Shown piece by piece: positions 22,065-36,226 of a stretch of 64,000 nt of DNA. The position numbers and the translations under genes are program-made. Each line of letters opens with the position of its first letter. Position 1 is the first letter of the stretch. Origin of the DNA: Glandiceps talaboti. Taxonomy: Eukaryota > Hemichordata > Enteropneusta > Spengelidae. The stretch is from positions 19,987,342 to 20,051,341 of the forward strand of contig NC_135549.1 of NCBI RefSeq assembly GCF_964340395.1, in the 5' to 3' direction. Under the pieces are notes generated by a model, which saw only the letters and a list, made by a program, of their open reading frames with translations, searched no databases and was not told the origin of the DNA.

Positions 22065-22136
22065 ACAAGAAAATGCAAACAAACAAACAAACAAACAAAC
22101 AAATAAACAAAACGAAACAAACAAATACATAAATAC

Positions 22137-22173
<37 letters not shown>

Positions 22174-22366
22174 TCGACCGACCGACATACATACATACAT
22201 ACATACATACATACATACATACATACATGCATGCATACATGCAAACATGCATACATGCATACATACATACATAAATAAATACATACATACATACATACAT
22301 ACATACATACATACATACATACATACATACATACATACATACATACAAACAAACAAACAAACAATC
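22018..22366. repeat. Compound tetranucleotide microsatellite
   Basis: Successive blocks of AAAT, AAAC, GACA, CGAC, ACAT/GCAT, AAAT and ACAT repeats, then AAAC again. All three minus-strand frames stay open for over 110 codons purely because the 4-bp unit lacks stop codons. Confidence 0.97.
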
Positions 22367-23125
22367 GAAAAATATTATCTCAAATTACATTGTGATTTTG
22401 ATTGACGTTGTGAAAATTATAAAACATACAAATACAATCTAAGGCATATAAAGTACGTCAGCACGATCATGATTGATAAAGGGATAAAATTAAACAATAA
22501 ATGTATACCTCCTTGTTCAATGACTTATACTCAATGTTCTCAACATGTCAATACTTGAGAGGTGACCAAACAAACAATATTTGTATGAGAAAAAGCCCCA
22601 AGTCAGAAAACGTTTATAAAAATTATTTTGAAAATCGAAAATTTGATCAAGGTCCATTTTGTCATCTGACGACTGATATGGCTCTGCAATCAGTCTCTAC
22701 CTTTACGTTACTTTGATTTCAATATTATGAGTCATGATTGGAACCTGATCACCAATGTCTTAACTAAAATTTCTATTCTGTACTATCTTGAAGAGACACG
22801 AATGTTATCTGGAATCTCAGTAAAAGTGCTTTCATGTATTTAGCACGGCGTCTGCAATTGACCTGTCGACATATATAAGGCTTACTTGTACATAAAGAAA
22901 TAAAAAATTTCGGCAATGACTTTCCGTCAATCAATCACTGAATCTTTTTTAAAGAGGGTTGCTCAGTTGACTGACGCGGCTATATGTCTCTGTTTTAGTA
23001 CTATTTTTTTTACAGAAGGCCTTTTTATAAAATGGTACACACGCATGAGGATATGCAATGAAAAACTGTACGTAACAGTTTTTTGATTAAGATTACTTTC
23101 AAGTGAATTTTTTCCATGGTCTTCG
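22367..23125. other. No gene recognised
   Basis: AT-rich. A 71-codon plus-strand frame (22501-22716) has no recognisable motif. Confidence 0.35.
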
Positions 23126-23129
23126 AATT

Positions 23130-23215
23130 CACCAGAAAATATTTCTAATTGATGATATTTTCTTTTTGTATTTGTTATTATCTTATGTTTCTGATGGAAA
23201 TAAATTCAATTCAAT
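23130..23215 (+). repeat. Probable LINE/SINE 3' tail
   Basis: Ends in GATGGAAATAAATTCAATTC with a T-rich lead-in, the kind of terminus seen on truncated CR1/Jockey-group LINEs. No coding part remains, so the call rests on the tail alone. Confidence 0.35.
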
Positions 23216-24486
23216 TGATTGAAGCAAGCACCATGTGGAGTATCTCATGTTTTTTTTATGTTTAACACAGCACATAGCATCTGGCAATAACTATTATGTT
23301 TTAGAGAAACAATCGTTTGTTGTGGTTGATATCATTTTTATTTACGGCTTCCAGTTTTCCAGTTAATGTTATTGAGCCAATGTATTTTCCCTGATGGCTA
23401 TAGATACGATACTTAGCTAGTCTAAAATATGTCACCGCCAAGTTTGTATTATACTACGATGTATCTGATTGTATAACCGTATTATCTAATTATCTAAACA
23501 TGATTAATTAACCCAATATGTCGATTTCTAAAATCAACCATCATTATTGATATGACTGTAGTTTCTATGTTAATGAACAAGGCGTACAGCTCATTTCATG
23601 TTACCATTCTTCGGGTCTCTTTTAACGTTCCACTCCACAGAGTATTTAAACACAGACGCCAACCCTTTGAAGGCGCGTTTTTGCGTCTGCTTGCAGTGCG
23701 TTTAAATTATGTATGGCATAATAGTTACAATGTAGATATAAATTGCGATCTTCTTATCTTGCCTAGATGTAGCGTCTGTATGGTTGTTTTAAACCGAGGC
23801 GGTGAATGGAATGGCGTGTAACTGTTAACTACATCTACAGATTTGAACAAAGTCAACGCTATGCCTAGATTGCCATCGTAGATGTCAATGTACAGTGTGT
23901 AAAAGGGTCGTTCTTTTCTTGGACACAATCAAGGCAGCTTAATTTGCAAGATTTACTTTGATTTACGTCGAACTAATTACACAACTCAAACGAAAACATC
24001 ACTCAACTGACAATAATTTCTTCATCTTGTCATTGCTTAATTGAGATGAGATACCTCAACTAAATGATGTGTTTAGCAAGCAATTGAACTTGAATTTCAA
24101 TTATGTGACATGCAAGACACTCAATGCCTTTATACTGCCTGTCCAAGTGAACACACTTATAGAGTGCACCTTTTCGTGCGATTCTCGATTTTTAAAATGC
24201 CACTCACTAACAAGCTTAACTTGAATTTCCACCAGTTGAATTATTAGTTTCATTACAACCAACGTTGTTCAGATTGATTAAAAACAAATTCACACACCAT
24301 GTGTTAACATTGAAGTATGACATACAGAAACAGGAAACGCTTAGGTAATAAACCACAGTTACTGCAAAGTTACTTCAAAATTTCAATGAACTGATACCAA
24401 AATTAGATTATTACTTCGGATTTAATGATTTGTTCATTGGACCATGTGTTGCATGTATTGTACATGGTAGAACAACAGTGTTGACG

Positions 24487-24509
24487 GACTGACTGACTGA
24501 CTGACTGAC

Positions 24510-24575
<66 letters not shown>
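24487..24575. repeat. (GACT)n(GATT)n microsatellite
   Basis: Perfect tetranucleotide array switching from GACT to GATT. Confidence 0.97.
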
Positions 24576-27500
24576 CAAAAGAGGAAGTGACAAATCGATT
24601 CATCATAAAAAGATTACCGACCAAATATATTTGTTCGTGATCATATTTGGACTGTTTTCCGTGATGCCTAAGTGTGATCATAATGGACGTAGATATCTAT
24701 GTTTATATGTTTATACTTACCAACATTCTTACACTTAACATAATGTTACAATGTATACTGCGGATTATTGATTAATGTTGTAAAAGTTAGACAATCTATC
24801 TTCCATTTGAAATATCATTTCTCGATGACAACTTATTGACAGCTAGGAAGTCAAGTATATGATTGTATAAGAGCAGTTAGTTCTGACCACCATTCAACCA
24901 TTATCAATCTTTAATTCAGAAAGTGGTCTATTTCTGTTTCGCTGACGTCATTAAGTAAATTTTTTAAAGTGATGCCATGGCAGCGCATGCCACAAAGGAA
25001 AATCAACAGCCATCTACATGTTTCGCATTTGATTGACAGATTGCTGTTCAGCAAGATTGTTTGGCTCGCATTCCGTTTGTGAGGTGTTTTGTTTTGTATT
25101 GCTAACGCTTAGCTAACTAGGCTTACCATTTGAATGGAATAGCATATCTACGCGTACAGCCACTTCTAGTGTTTGAAGCAAGTTGTGACTTATATATAAA
25201 AGACTACACTGTGTCCATTTAATCAATATCGACATTTTCGAACATCGAACTGCTTGAAGACTATTTGGTAGACATTTTGCACTCGCGTGTTGTCAGCGTA
25301 AATTTGCAATTCGGCAACCTACTACACGTTAATATAACACCACTTACAGTATTCATCCATAATTATCCATCCACATACATAGATACTCCAAAATATTACT
25401 CTGAGCTTAGTTTGTCGACAGGATCAAATAATACTCATATATTACCTAGGGAATGTCTTTTGTGTGTTATTTTTTCGATTTTGGATTATATTAGTGCCGA
25501 GTAGTATATCTGCAGGCTTTGGATCAGTGAAAGATCCCTTATTTAATTGTTAGCAGAGTTACGGGGTATTGCAGGACTCGATTACCTTAGTATTTCGATG
25601 TGTTTTTTGAGGTTGTTTAGTGGCTAACTGAATGTGAATAAAAATATGAAAACAAACTGGCAAATGCCAGGTAGGCGAGTAACGGTATTGTATCAAATAC
25701 GATGGTAACGTTTCTGTATGACACCTTTTAACGTTGAAGGGGAAACACTGTACTTCATAGAGAAAACGAAGCCCGGGATCAAAAACTCGAGCTCTTAGGG
25801 TTAAAATCAGGTACATAATGATGTGTTCTGGTACACCTGGGGCAAGTGCCATGGTACGCAGGAACTAGGTTAGTGGGTTTGGTGAAATAACAATTCCCAC
25901 TGGGACCAATGAAGTATTTCTGTAACAAATCATTCGACGATCTTTGACTCCGGTAGGTTATGTACTTGGGAATTAAAAGAGTGATGGGCCTGGTGTTATA
26001 GTGGTCCTGTTTTAGTCATGTACAGTAATGCATACAGTAGGTAAACGTATAGAAGGCTTCGCACGACGAAAGACTAGACCAGAAGACTCGACACATTCGT
26101 GTTTATTTTTAATGAATAAATCTGATAGAATTAACAGCACACAGTCCAAGAAGATAAACTGTATTTCCATCTCCAGAATATTGAATTGCTCAGCAGATTC
26201 AATGACTTGTACATGCTGATTTGATTCATAAATAGTTGTATATACAACATCGTGATTACCTACTATGCTTGATTACTTTTTTCTTACTATGTAGATTAAG
26301 ACATAAAAGTGTTTATTACAAATTACGGCTACCCAAAAAAAACAAAGAAAAACATGAAATGTATGTATGATGTCATTACTCCAGCTAAGTTATTACTTCG
26401 CTGCTCGATTTGTCATCTTGTCTGACGTACAGACATACTTCAAGCTAAGTAAATAGTGACATTAAGTCTTCCTTACACCGGCCGTCTGTCACGCTGTTTC
26501 GAGATGATATTATTCCATACTCAGTATTTGTATTTGTATCACTTGAAAGTTGTGACAGAATATTAAAGCTAATGACCAGTTCATGAATCTCAAAGCATTA
26601 GTTAAATGCTGTACATTAAAATGCTAATTTGATTTGATTTAATTTTATTTTATTTGACAAGTAATAACCATGGATGAAATATTCTGCTTAACGACAAACT
26701 GGTGACATTTCACTTCTCTGACGATAAACGTAGTATCTACAGTCTGTACTTAGTCTAATCAACTCCAGATGGGCATGGTCTTAGGGGATACCATTAAATA
26801 TTAATTAACCCATCAAACCATTGTTGTCAGTATATTTTAAACCATGTATTCCACATCTGGACAGCATTTATCATCGTGACAAAATACTCTACTAGATACA
26901 GTATTTTTTAAGTATTAAACGAGACTTAAACTAGCAATTGGTACAATTAATGGGTTGACAATAACCCCTCTTACACCCTGCTTGATTTATATTAATTACC
27001 ATTAGGCATACCAGTTATGTTGAGAAAGAGAGACAAATATGCGTTGTTTAACGAACTACACCAGACTGGTGGAAGAATTCGCTGCTGCATAGCTCTTACA
27101 AAAATGTTCTCATGTCATTTACCGTAGACATTAACTAATATGTTGGTCAAATGGTGAGCAGAGTAAACTTTATAATTGATATCCACTGTGCAAATGTATA
27201 CATTATATATATCCCATATTGCTACCAATGCAGTACACGTCTGTTAAATTAATCCAGATATAAACTCCACATGAACCAATCAATCATTTAACACGAGTAC
27301 ATTGCTACATTTTTTCTCACTAAAGTAATCAATGCAATTATTGTGTGGCCCATATATTTTCACAATAATTGTTTCTTTATTAACATCTGCTTCTCGCAAC
27401 CACTTACCCATATAGTTCAATGGAAGCGTGCTGAGAGCAGACTGCTAAAACTATCAGCCAATTGTAAATAACCACTAAAAATAAGGTACCTGTATCGTAT

Positions 27501-28680
27501 GCTTACTACAATAATTTCGTATTCTTCTCATGCGCATTGGTTTTGTATAAGTGTTAATATTATTATTAGTATCGAAGAAGAGACCTCACATCTATTTGCC
27601 TTTTTCCTGACTCTCGTTTTTTCTTAAGCCCCCCCCCCCCATTCGTTTTAAAGTCACTGCTTTTGTTTTGCCAAAATGACATATTGATGAGTACATGTTA
27701 AAATTACAATGGAAAAGGTTAATGATCGTCTCCAAAAGAAGGTACACCGTAGTTATGTGCAAACGTATGTATATTTGTATACATCTCCTTAACTCGTACA
27801 GCAGAAATGGGATTGTTTTGTCATTGTAAGGATATCAGTACACGTATTTTGTAATTTTACATCACCAGGTTAATGAAGAAAAAAAAACGTTTACAAATAG
27901 GTAAGTAACGTAATTCAAGAGTGACAGGCCGTTTATAAGCCAGGATTGATTTAAATCGGACTGTATGTTTACACAGAAATATGGTTCACATTGAATTTCT
28001 ATAGTATAAATGTCTAGAATCTACTGTAATTGTGAAGCTATTAAACACACCTTATATGCGTTGATCTGTATTTGATGTGAATGGACTGTCAGAAATAGTT
28101 AGGTTACATAATACAAATACAAATATAACAAAATACATGACTTTGTGGAATATTTTATGAAAAGGCAAGTATTCCTGGAAAAAAAACGTTTCTCATTAAT
28201 TTTTCATGGCAACTATGGGTCACTCGGTCGATTTATATATTTAAATCATCTTCGTTATGCTTCTCTGCCTCTCCTTTTCCCCTATCTTCTTTGGATTGGA
28301 TTTCTGGTAACAAGCCCTTTCCCCACTTCTCTATATATAATTGCAATGTTCTCAGCCCCTACTTGAATAACTGCCAATATGACAACAATGCTGTCTGTAA
28401 CAAGTATCGTCATCGCCGCCATGACTGTAGATGACATCGACAGTCCATACACTTGGTTATTCTTGCTAGATAGAGAGGGCTCTTTTCCGCAAAATATTGA
28501 GTGCGGGGGAAATAAATATATTTTTTTAAGTTTGGTGTCGGTGCTGAAAATTTGGGACGGTCGGGTAATGAGAAACAGAAAAGAAATAGGGTCGCATTTA
28601 CTATTTAGGCCATAATTAACAACTATGATATAAAAGCAAAATTTTCCCACTGTTCTGGGCGATAGGACTTTATCCTGCCT
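24576..28680. other. No gene recognised
   Basis: Four kilobases of AT-rich DNA. Short open frames (25265-25504, 25559-25852, 26028-26219, 28145-28366) show no motif I recognise. A C10 run is at about 27631. Confidence 0.4.
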
Positions 28681-28683
28681 TAC

Positions 28684-28686
<3 letters not shown>

Positions 28687-28774
<88 letters not shown>
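28687..28774. repeat. (AT)n microsatellite
   Basis: Pure AT tract; the flanks show no hammerhead sequence. Confidence 0.97.
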
Positions 28775-28777
<3 letters not shown>

Positions 28778-30474
28778 GTATTATATTATGAAGCATTTAC
28801 TCTACGTTTTCACTTAAATTTCATGACTCATTGTAGTTTTTGTTATAGGTCTAGAAATAAAAAATTAAGCCGTTTATTTCAAACAATTATGTTGCCTCCG
28901 ATTTTGACGGAAATAGCTACAATATTTACAGGTAACATAAATCCATATATCCGTATGGCTTATATCCGCAAATACCATTTATTTGTCATGTTCTAATCTC
29001 TATGTAATAAGGCGTGTCAATAATGGTGACTAACAATTGTTGCTGCAATTGCTAGCTGCAAATTCTTTCAGAATATTTTCAGAAAAAGCTATAATTGTTA
29101 ATTTAATTTTGAAACTATACTAGCAGATGTGAATATAGAACGGTTTTCAGATTCAATTTTCGGTTAACCTCCTCTTATACGTACAAAGTGTCTTTATATA
29201 TGCATGAATATTTGAAGTTATCAACACGGTTGAGTAAATTCGTGCAACGGAATATAAATTAGATGTTATGTCTTCATTAGCAGATGAACGTTGTACTTCT
29301 GTGCGACAAGTTTTATATCTCGGCAGATGCAGCTGATGTTATATATTACTTTTTTTCATCCTCCATGTTCTTATATGCAATCAGCAACCGTAACGTGTCA
29401 GTTAATAGGTTGAAACAGAAGGCCACGTTGCTTGACAAATCTGTTGGAAACACTGCAACGTTTTATGTACAGCTTGAAAAATATCTTACCTACATTAATA
29501 CATTTTCTTAGTGGGTGGTACTTTTATCTTAAGAGATCTAGCTATCTTTATAAGGAAATAAGGATTACAATGTAACAAACGTGGTTTTTGTAAATTTTGT
29601 CATACGTGACACTAAGATCCAGTAATGTAATATTCATATTTTTGGCTCGGGTAGGATAGTGTAGTGTTAAGAAAAGAGAACGACAAATATCTATTTACGT
29701 GTACGACCTGGATTATATGATGGCTACCAATGCTACATTGTTTTGTATTAAACCTAACGCCTTGGAACACAGGACTTTACATTTTGTAAATTCAAACAAT
29801 ACATAAATAAAAACATGTTTCAAAAAAGGAAAACGATATAGTTAGCAGCAGGCCTCATTTCAAATCTAAAAATAAATCCAAAGCCGTCGATGCCTGAAAA
29901 TTAATATGGACATGTCTCATACTTTCCCGATGACTCCATCATTTGGGAATTACTAACAATAAATGTCACATTTACTTCAATAGTAAACGTCATTCCTCGT
30001 CTAGCACTGAAAGGGTCAATAATCAATAATGCATTTTTTTCTACACTCCATGAGTGCAGTACATTTTGCTCGGTGTAGCGATTAGACTAGTTTTCAGCTG
30101 TAAATGTATCGATAATTTCGTCGATGTAAGATTCAACCTTATGAGATCACAATGTATGGTTTGTTGCATAAGCATTACAGTATTATGCTTCCTCACCAGT
30201 AGATACAATTGTGCACATTGGTTGATAAGATAAACGCTTAAATTGTAAATGTGCTATCCTCTCTGCCAACAGGTTTCAACACAAGCTCGAAATTGCAAAA
30301 TGTTGCTTTATTTATCAAGGAAAGGGCTATTTTAAAACAATCTATTAAATATATTGTGCCTGTTCAGTGCCATAGAACATTACGTCGTATTGGAATTTGA
30401 CGTTATACAAATTATTTGGTTGATTGTTTTATTGATTCGTTCATTCATTCATTAGTAGTTTGGTTGTTTGATGG
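28775..30474. other. No gene recognised
   Basis: AT-rich sequence; a 75-codon frame (29284-29511) has no recognisable motif. Confidence 0.4.
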
Positions 30475-30560
30475 TTTGTTTGTTTGTTTGGTTGGTTGGT
30501 TGGTTGGTTGATTGGTTTGTTGGTTGGTTGATCAATCGATCGATCGATCGATCGACCGAC

Positions 30561-30628
<68 letters not shown>
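30475..30628. repeat. (GTTT)n/(GGTT)n/(CGAT)n/(GATT)n compound microsatellite
   Basis: Tetranucleotide array with gradual unit switching, probably by mutation and spread of variant units. Confidence 0.97.
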
Positions 30629-31312
30629 AGAAATATATTTGACAACAATTTCGTACAAATATTGCGACGTTATTGATTTTCTCAACAATGATTTCTATCA
30701 AAACATAATTTTGTCCAAATATTTGCATAGTTATATTCAGTGGACAACACGTCCCTTTAAACAAATTGTGTCAAACCTCTTCATCTTCAGTAATTTCCTG
30801 TTTATTTTCAAACCAACTTATAATAAGTATGATTGAGTTCGATATTACCTGTAATGGACTTTTATTGCTGAGCGAGTAGAATTTACAGTGGCCTGTGGGA
30901 AAATATTTTGGTCCAAATCATTTTCGCAGACTCAACCCCTCCCCCCAAAAAATGAACAACAAAATAACTGTAGCCTTAATTTTCCGCCTCAACACCACCA
31001 TTCCTTTTCATTGTGCAATTGTACCACCTTTTTTATCTCTATATCATAGTGGGCTTTACAATGAGAAACCACACAACAAGCTCTAACCTTTAATTGCTTA
31101 GTTCGCCTTTTCCAGTCAATCTTAAGTTTTCGGGAGAGATGTCATCACCATGAGAACTTCTATTTTAAAGGATATGAAGGAAGGTATTTAGAGACTTAAA
31201 ACCATACACACTATTCAAATATGATCGCTATTTTATCAGTCACAGCAATTGTACCTTATGTGCATACTCTCACGCGTATGCTCTTGTCTAACATAGACAG
31301 ACGGACAGACAG

Positions 31313-31390
<78 letters not shown>

Positions 31391-31490
31391 ATATATAGAT
31401 ATATATATATATACATGTATATATATAGATATAGATAGATTGATAGATAGATAGATAGATATAGATAGATAGATAGATAGATACTAATAT

Positions 31491-31521
<31 letters not shown>

Positions 31522-31522
31522 T

Positions 31523-31570
<48 letters not shown>
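31313..31570. repeat. (CA)n, (AT)n and (GATA)n compound microsatellite
   Basis: GACA/CA lead, AT to about 31383, mixed ATAC/ATGT/ATAG, then GATA repeats to 31570. A C-rich CCCCACCCC tract follows at about 31628. Confidence 0.97.
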
Positions 31571-32471
31571 TTAAATTGGAATTGCAGTAGATATCACAAG
31601 AAATTGTTATTTCTTCTCAGGAAAATCACCCCACCCCACCCCCCACCCCCAATCCACCAATCTCAACTGCCGTAAATTGCTCTCGTTCCCTCAGGGGTAC
31701 AGGGTGGACGATGAGTAATTTTGCGATTTGACAAGCTGAATCTTATTTATAATCTAATTTCAATAACAAATGAACCCCAATCAGGTGCTACTATTTGTAA
31801 TATAAAGCCTGGCAAATTAGACGAGCACCGGTAATCTTATTATATTACAGTATCTGTATGTAATTTATCAAATGAGCTAAGAACAAGTTTCACAAGAATA
31901 TTTACAAGTGTAACATGAATAAACTGTCATCGACTGTGGGTATCAATTTACGGATATCGAGTTTAACTAGCCATTTTCATATCTAAAATTGTTATGGCCC
32001 AGCTCTTCAAAACGAGAGTGTGCAATGATTAGGATATTCACAACATGTGTAATAAAAACATTATAATGAATGCGCAGTGTGTTAGTTTACATAGATAGAC
32101 GGTAATTAAATGAAATATATATAACACTTGGATTTTAGGTTAACATATATCAACAGTTAAAACCATCAACGATTCCAATTTCATCAGAAGATGTGCCGCG
32201 GTATACCCACAAATATAATTTCAAACACATTTTACATAATGGCTAATACATTTACAATACAAGTCACAATGAACGAAATTCAAGCATTATCTACATTTTT
32301 TAGCAATATCAGATAACACATTAAATTAAATATTCAATGCAAACATGTATGTGATAAACATTGCATATATATATGCATATATTTTAAAGGCATCTCTCTG
32401 GAGAGAACAATGTTCAATGCAATATTAGTAGCAAAGCATAAGAGACATGGCTCAAAGAATTAGGAGGTTCT

Positions 32472-32518
32472 AAGCCATAAGTCACACGTGTCACGCTTTT
32501 GCGATCATCAGATGGCTG
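32472..32518 (-). ncRNA. Hammerhead ribozyme, PLE 3' end, core mutated
   Basis: Minus strand: stem I AGCCAU/AUGGCU, 6 perfect bp (32512-32517 with 32473-32478); CUGAUGA intact (32511-32505); stem II CGC-AAAA-GCG; the GAAA box reads GACA. Stem III is poorly formed. The A-to-C change in an invariant core position predicts loss of cleavage. Confidence 0.58.
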
Positions 32519-32639
32519 AAACAGTTTCTCAACGTCGAAGATATAAAAGATGTCGGATAAGATGGGTTGGCTACTAGATTGCGTAACACGATGATTGGAC
32601 TAATCTACTTCTTATAGGGTTTTTCTTATATGCTTGGTG

Positions 32640-33765
32640 AGGCTGAATTTATTCTTGTGGCGACATTTCGAAACAAACTCAGATCTTTTGTTGAGTAATT
32701 TGCTTTTATCAGCATTAATACACAGTTAGTTTTCCAGTTTTTCGTATTAGTGTAAGATGCTGACATGGAGATAGTAGCATCAAGCCTTCTGTATTGCTAA
32801 CCTTTCTCTTTCAGTCTCCGAATGTATTTGGAAAACTCCATGCTAAGGGAAGGTTTTGTTGGTGAAGGACTGTTATGGGTCGTGTAACGCTTTTAAAACT
32901 AATTCTCTGTTAGTCCTAAGCACATGTTCGTATTGTTGCCACTCGTCAACACTTCCGCGCTGTATACAATATCTGTGGATAAACAATATATATGAAACGG
33001 ACATGATCTCTACAATTCCAGAGTTTTATTATGACGTTTTGTGTGTTGTCTTCACTGATTCTTTTTTATTTGAGTTTTTATGATACTGGCCATATTTTTC
33101 ATACAACTACAACTGATTTTCACATTTCTTCTGTTGAAAATCTTTGCAATTTCGTGTGTTAAAGGAAATACCTCTCAATAAGATGGAAACAATACTTTGC
33201 CAATGGTTGTCATGACATTTTTCTAAATGGTCGTCTATTATTTTACCATAATTTTCGGGTTTTCATTATAACTGCTCCTTTTCAAGGCATTAGTGTAGAA
33301 TGGTGCAGCTTTTTTCAAACACTTCTTTGTTTCAGGATAATTTTTCGAATGCTTATTACTGTCTGGAGATGGCGGATTATTGTTGGAGGGTGATTCGATA
33401 TACACTGGTTGGTCATTTGGTTTTATGTCTGGACTATATTACCCATTTGAGATATGTCGAGTAGTGTCTAGAAAGTTGGTGATCTTTAATTTGCTTTGTA
33501 GTTATTTCTAGCCCACAAGTATATGGAAGACTTTTGTTATTTCCTTCGTTCATCTTTCTGCATGGTTTCCATTGACTTTTTGGAAGACAGCTAATCAATA
33601 ATCTCTATATAAGCCAATACTGCTCTTTTGAGGTTTTTCTGTATGTAAATTGGGGATTTATTTACAAACCAGTTCACATGCTTCGTTGCCATCATAACTT
33701 CCCATTGTAATGTGAGACGGGTGTTTGTTGTCTTTTTTAGCCCAAGGTGTACTTCTATCAGGATT
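32640..33765 (-). pseudogene. PLE reverse transcriptase/endonuclease remnant
   Basis: Minus-strand translation, with many stops and shifts, tracks the intact PLE at 57376-59286: STPWAKKDN, MGSYDGNEACELV (RT motif B), GLEITTKQ, KPNDQPVYIESPSN.NPPS, YTNALKRSSYNE, and near the end KSEFVSKCRHKNKF, the terminal conserved block. It starts just upstream of motif B, so motif A is missing. It is an old, non-functional copy. Confidence 0.75.
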
Positions 33766-33785
33766 TAAATATTGTCTACTGTTTC

Positions 33786-33831
33786 AGTCATCTGATGATC
33801 GCAAAAGTGTGAAACCTTTTGATTTATGGCT
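33786..33831 (+). ncRNA. Hammerhead ribozyme, inverted at the truncated 5' end of the PLE
   Basis: Stem I AGUCAU/AUGGCU (33786-33791 with 33826-33831, one G-U pair); CUGAUGA at 33792-33798; stem II CGC-AAAA-GUG (one G-U); GAAA at 33811-33814. Core boxes are intact; stem III is weak (CCUUUUGA loop), so folding depends on the outer helices. It points away from the coding remnant, opposite to the HHR at 32472-32518. Confidence 0.65.
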
Positions 33832-33835
33832 AAGG

Positions 33836-36157
33836 ACTTCTTATTCATAGGATAAGTATATATATTTATATATGAGCGGTATTATGTAACTTTTTAAGAT
33901 TAATTGTCAAGTTCATGAACAGAATAATTTTACTTTGCAGTAAACGGTTGAAATCAAGGAGACCCACGTACTTGTTTCTATGTAAATGGTAGATCAAGAA
34001 AGGTTTAGTCACCAACTGTTGTTTTTTTATGCCATCAGAGACATGAATCAAAATAAACATTTGACTAGTGTAAGAATAGTTTACGTTCAATTTCATTTCT
34101 GCTTTCACAATGTATGCTCAATTAACGTAGTGATATAAACTGTATGTTAAATCATACTACTCAATAAAACGAGACACGCTGTGAACGTTAGAATTAACGA
34201 TATTGTTCGTAATTTCAACCAAACAACTTCGGGTAAAATTGCAAAGTGAAAAAACTAAGGAAACAAACTATGCCAATTAATTACACATCAAGTACTTTCT
34301 ACAAATAAGTACAGTTTCATGAAATTCTGCTAAAAGATGAGAAAGATATCTAACATCTAATGTAAACGAAATTAATGTGCTTTGATAAAATTTAAATACT
34401 GTATTCTACTGTATAATGAACAAGTGGTTGGGTTAGACGGATATTTCATAGTTTGACAGTGTCAGGGAATGACTCCTCCAGTACTGCTGGCAGGATATAG
34501 TTAATGACTCCATCAAGATATTTATAGCCATTATATCTCCTTGTGTCCACCAATTAATGGTAATTTTTCATAAGTACATGATAAGTAGTAATAAACATAC
34601 TTACTTGTCGATGTGATGACAATTAACTATGAATAATTGAGTGATGTCAAGTTGACAGGTATGTACACAATAACTCAGGTTGCCGATCAATTCCCAATAG
34701 ATTCCAGATATACAATGGTTGAAGAATGACATAATCAAAGTAAGCTTGCTTACACACCTAATTGCATCCTATTAAAAAGCTCCTCTCTCTTAATGGATGT
34801 CAATCGGGTATCATGAATATTGTATTGTGAAAATAAATGCACGCAAGGCATCATTTATTTTTATTATTATTTCACTTTAACGTTACCAAGAGTCAATTCA
34901 GGTTACATGTTAAGTAATAAAATCCAAGATGAGAGAAGGTTATTGTGGATATTAGAACAGTAACTACTCGTGTTATCTCCCCTGATTACTTTGCAACAAT
35001 ACTGACTCCTCTAATAAAGTATGAAAGTTGGTGATGGAGTTTAGACTGAAATAAATCCTGCTTTATATGATGACTATGTAGATATTCCACTCTTAGTCTT
35101 CAGTTATAAATAGTTCAACGACACATCCCATAATAAGCTTAAATCGAATCGGTTTATGGGAAGCAATTAGCTTGAATCGAAAAAGTTTATGGGAATAATG
35201 TTAAAATAACACTAATGTGACAGTTTTGACAGACTTACACAAGTACGAATGCTAGATGTGCCTTGTTAAAATTTCTTTCTTTTTTTAAGGATGAATGATA
35301 GGTATAAAAACGCGCAACTGCGAATACATAGGGGAGGGTCACTTTTTACAAATGGAGAATGGGGGAAGGGGTCATATCATACTTAACAGACCATGTGTGA
35401 TTTTCTCCAGCCCTCCCCTAAACACTGAAGGCTCCCTTAGAAGTACAAAATTCTATTCTGATCGTGTACTCGAGGTAATTTTCAACAGAGCACAGGCTGC
35501 AGTGGTATGATCATTTACACTACAGTCAACTGCACATACATGATCCCCTCATGTCTGTATCGAGTAGTGTAGTTGTTGTCACGTTCATGTGCCGTCCCCC
35601 AATACTGTCTGATAAAATGTATGAACGTCTGATCAACTGAATACAGAAGGGGGGTCATATACTTTGCCTTGTAGCTCCTATCTTGCATAAACAAAAGAAC
35701 ACTGAGAAAATTGAATAAGGACTGAAAGCATCGCCAAGACATCCATATGTAGATCATTGTTACTGTATAGTTCACTGTACAATGGATTTAGTGAGACTTT
35801 AAATAGTTCATCACTGTGTAATAAAGTTAGTGAATACTGTGTAATAGTCAGTCTTTGAATATTCACTGTAAAACGTGTAATGAAATGTGTTGCACACATT
35901 CATACTACATAAACATTGTTAGACAATTTTATTTGCCATTTATGAATATGTATGCTTCCTCAGAAAACTTATACATAGAAGTTTACATTCACTACATTCG
36001 AATTGCAGACACATGACCAAACCAATCTAAACATGCCCAAACAGAACTGGTCTATGTGAAGTTTTATATTTTTCACAATATTAAACTGCTTTGGAAATTT
36101 TCACAAAGCAATTCCTCACCACATTTAAATTGAACTCTTCGCCTTAAACTTATGAAT

Positions 36158-36160
<3 letters not shown>
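33836..36160. other. No gene recognised
   Basis: AT-rich sequence. The frame at 35295-35510 and its C-rich surroundings look repeat-like but have no second copy in the window. Confidence 0.35.

Positions 36161-36161
<1 letters not shown>

Positions 36162-36224
<63 letters not shown>
36162..36224. repeat. (AT)n microsatellite
   Basis: Pure AT tract; no hammerhead sequence adjacent. Confidence 0.97.

Positions 36225-36226
<2 letters not shown>

Larger units (their letters stand above)
32390..33835 (-). mobile_element. Degenerate Penelope-like element fragment with inverted HHR ends
   Basis: Minus-strand PLE remnant. From its 5' side (high coordinates): an HHR in the opposite (plus) orientation (33786-33831), a coding remnant from RT motif B onward (about 33765-32640), an HHR in minus orientation (32518-32472), then a 3' tail (32470-32390) containing TTCTCTCCAGAGAGA. 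The two HHRs share CAGYCAUCUGAUGA, CGCAAAAG and an AUGGCU arm. This is the same architecture as 18832-19900 but an independent copy. Confidence 0.75.

Noticed and set aside
21879-22364. Open frames of 112-161 codons on the minus strand
   Set aside because: They are created by a tetranucleotide microsatellite whose unit contains no stop codon in that orientation; the proteins are simple Tyr-Val-Cys-Met repeats.
28282-28650. 122-codon minus-strand frame
   Set aside because: No recognisable domain, overlapping open frame on the other strand, and composition like its AT-rich surroundings.
24487-30628. Regular GATT/GACT arrays considered as CRISPR-like or satellite arrays
   Set aside because: They are plain tetranucleotide microsatellites without spacers; a CRISPR array is not expected in animal DNA.
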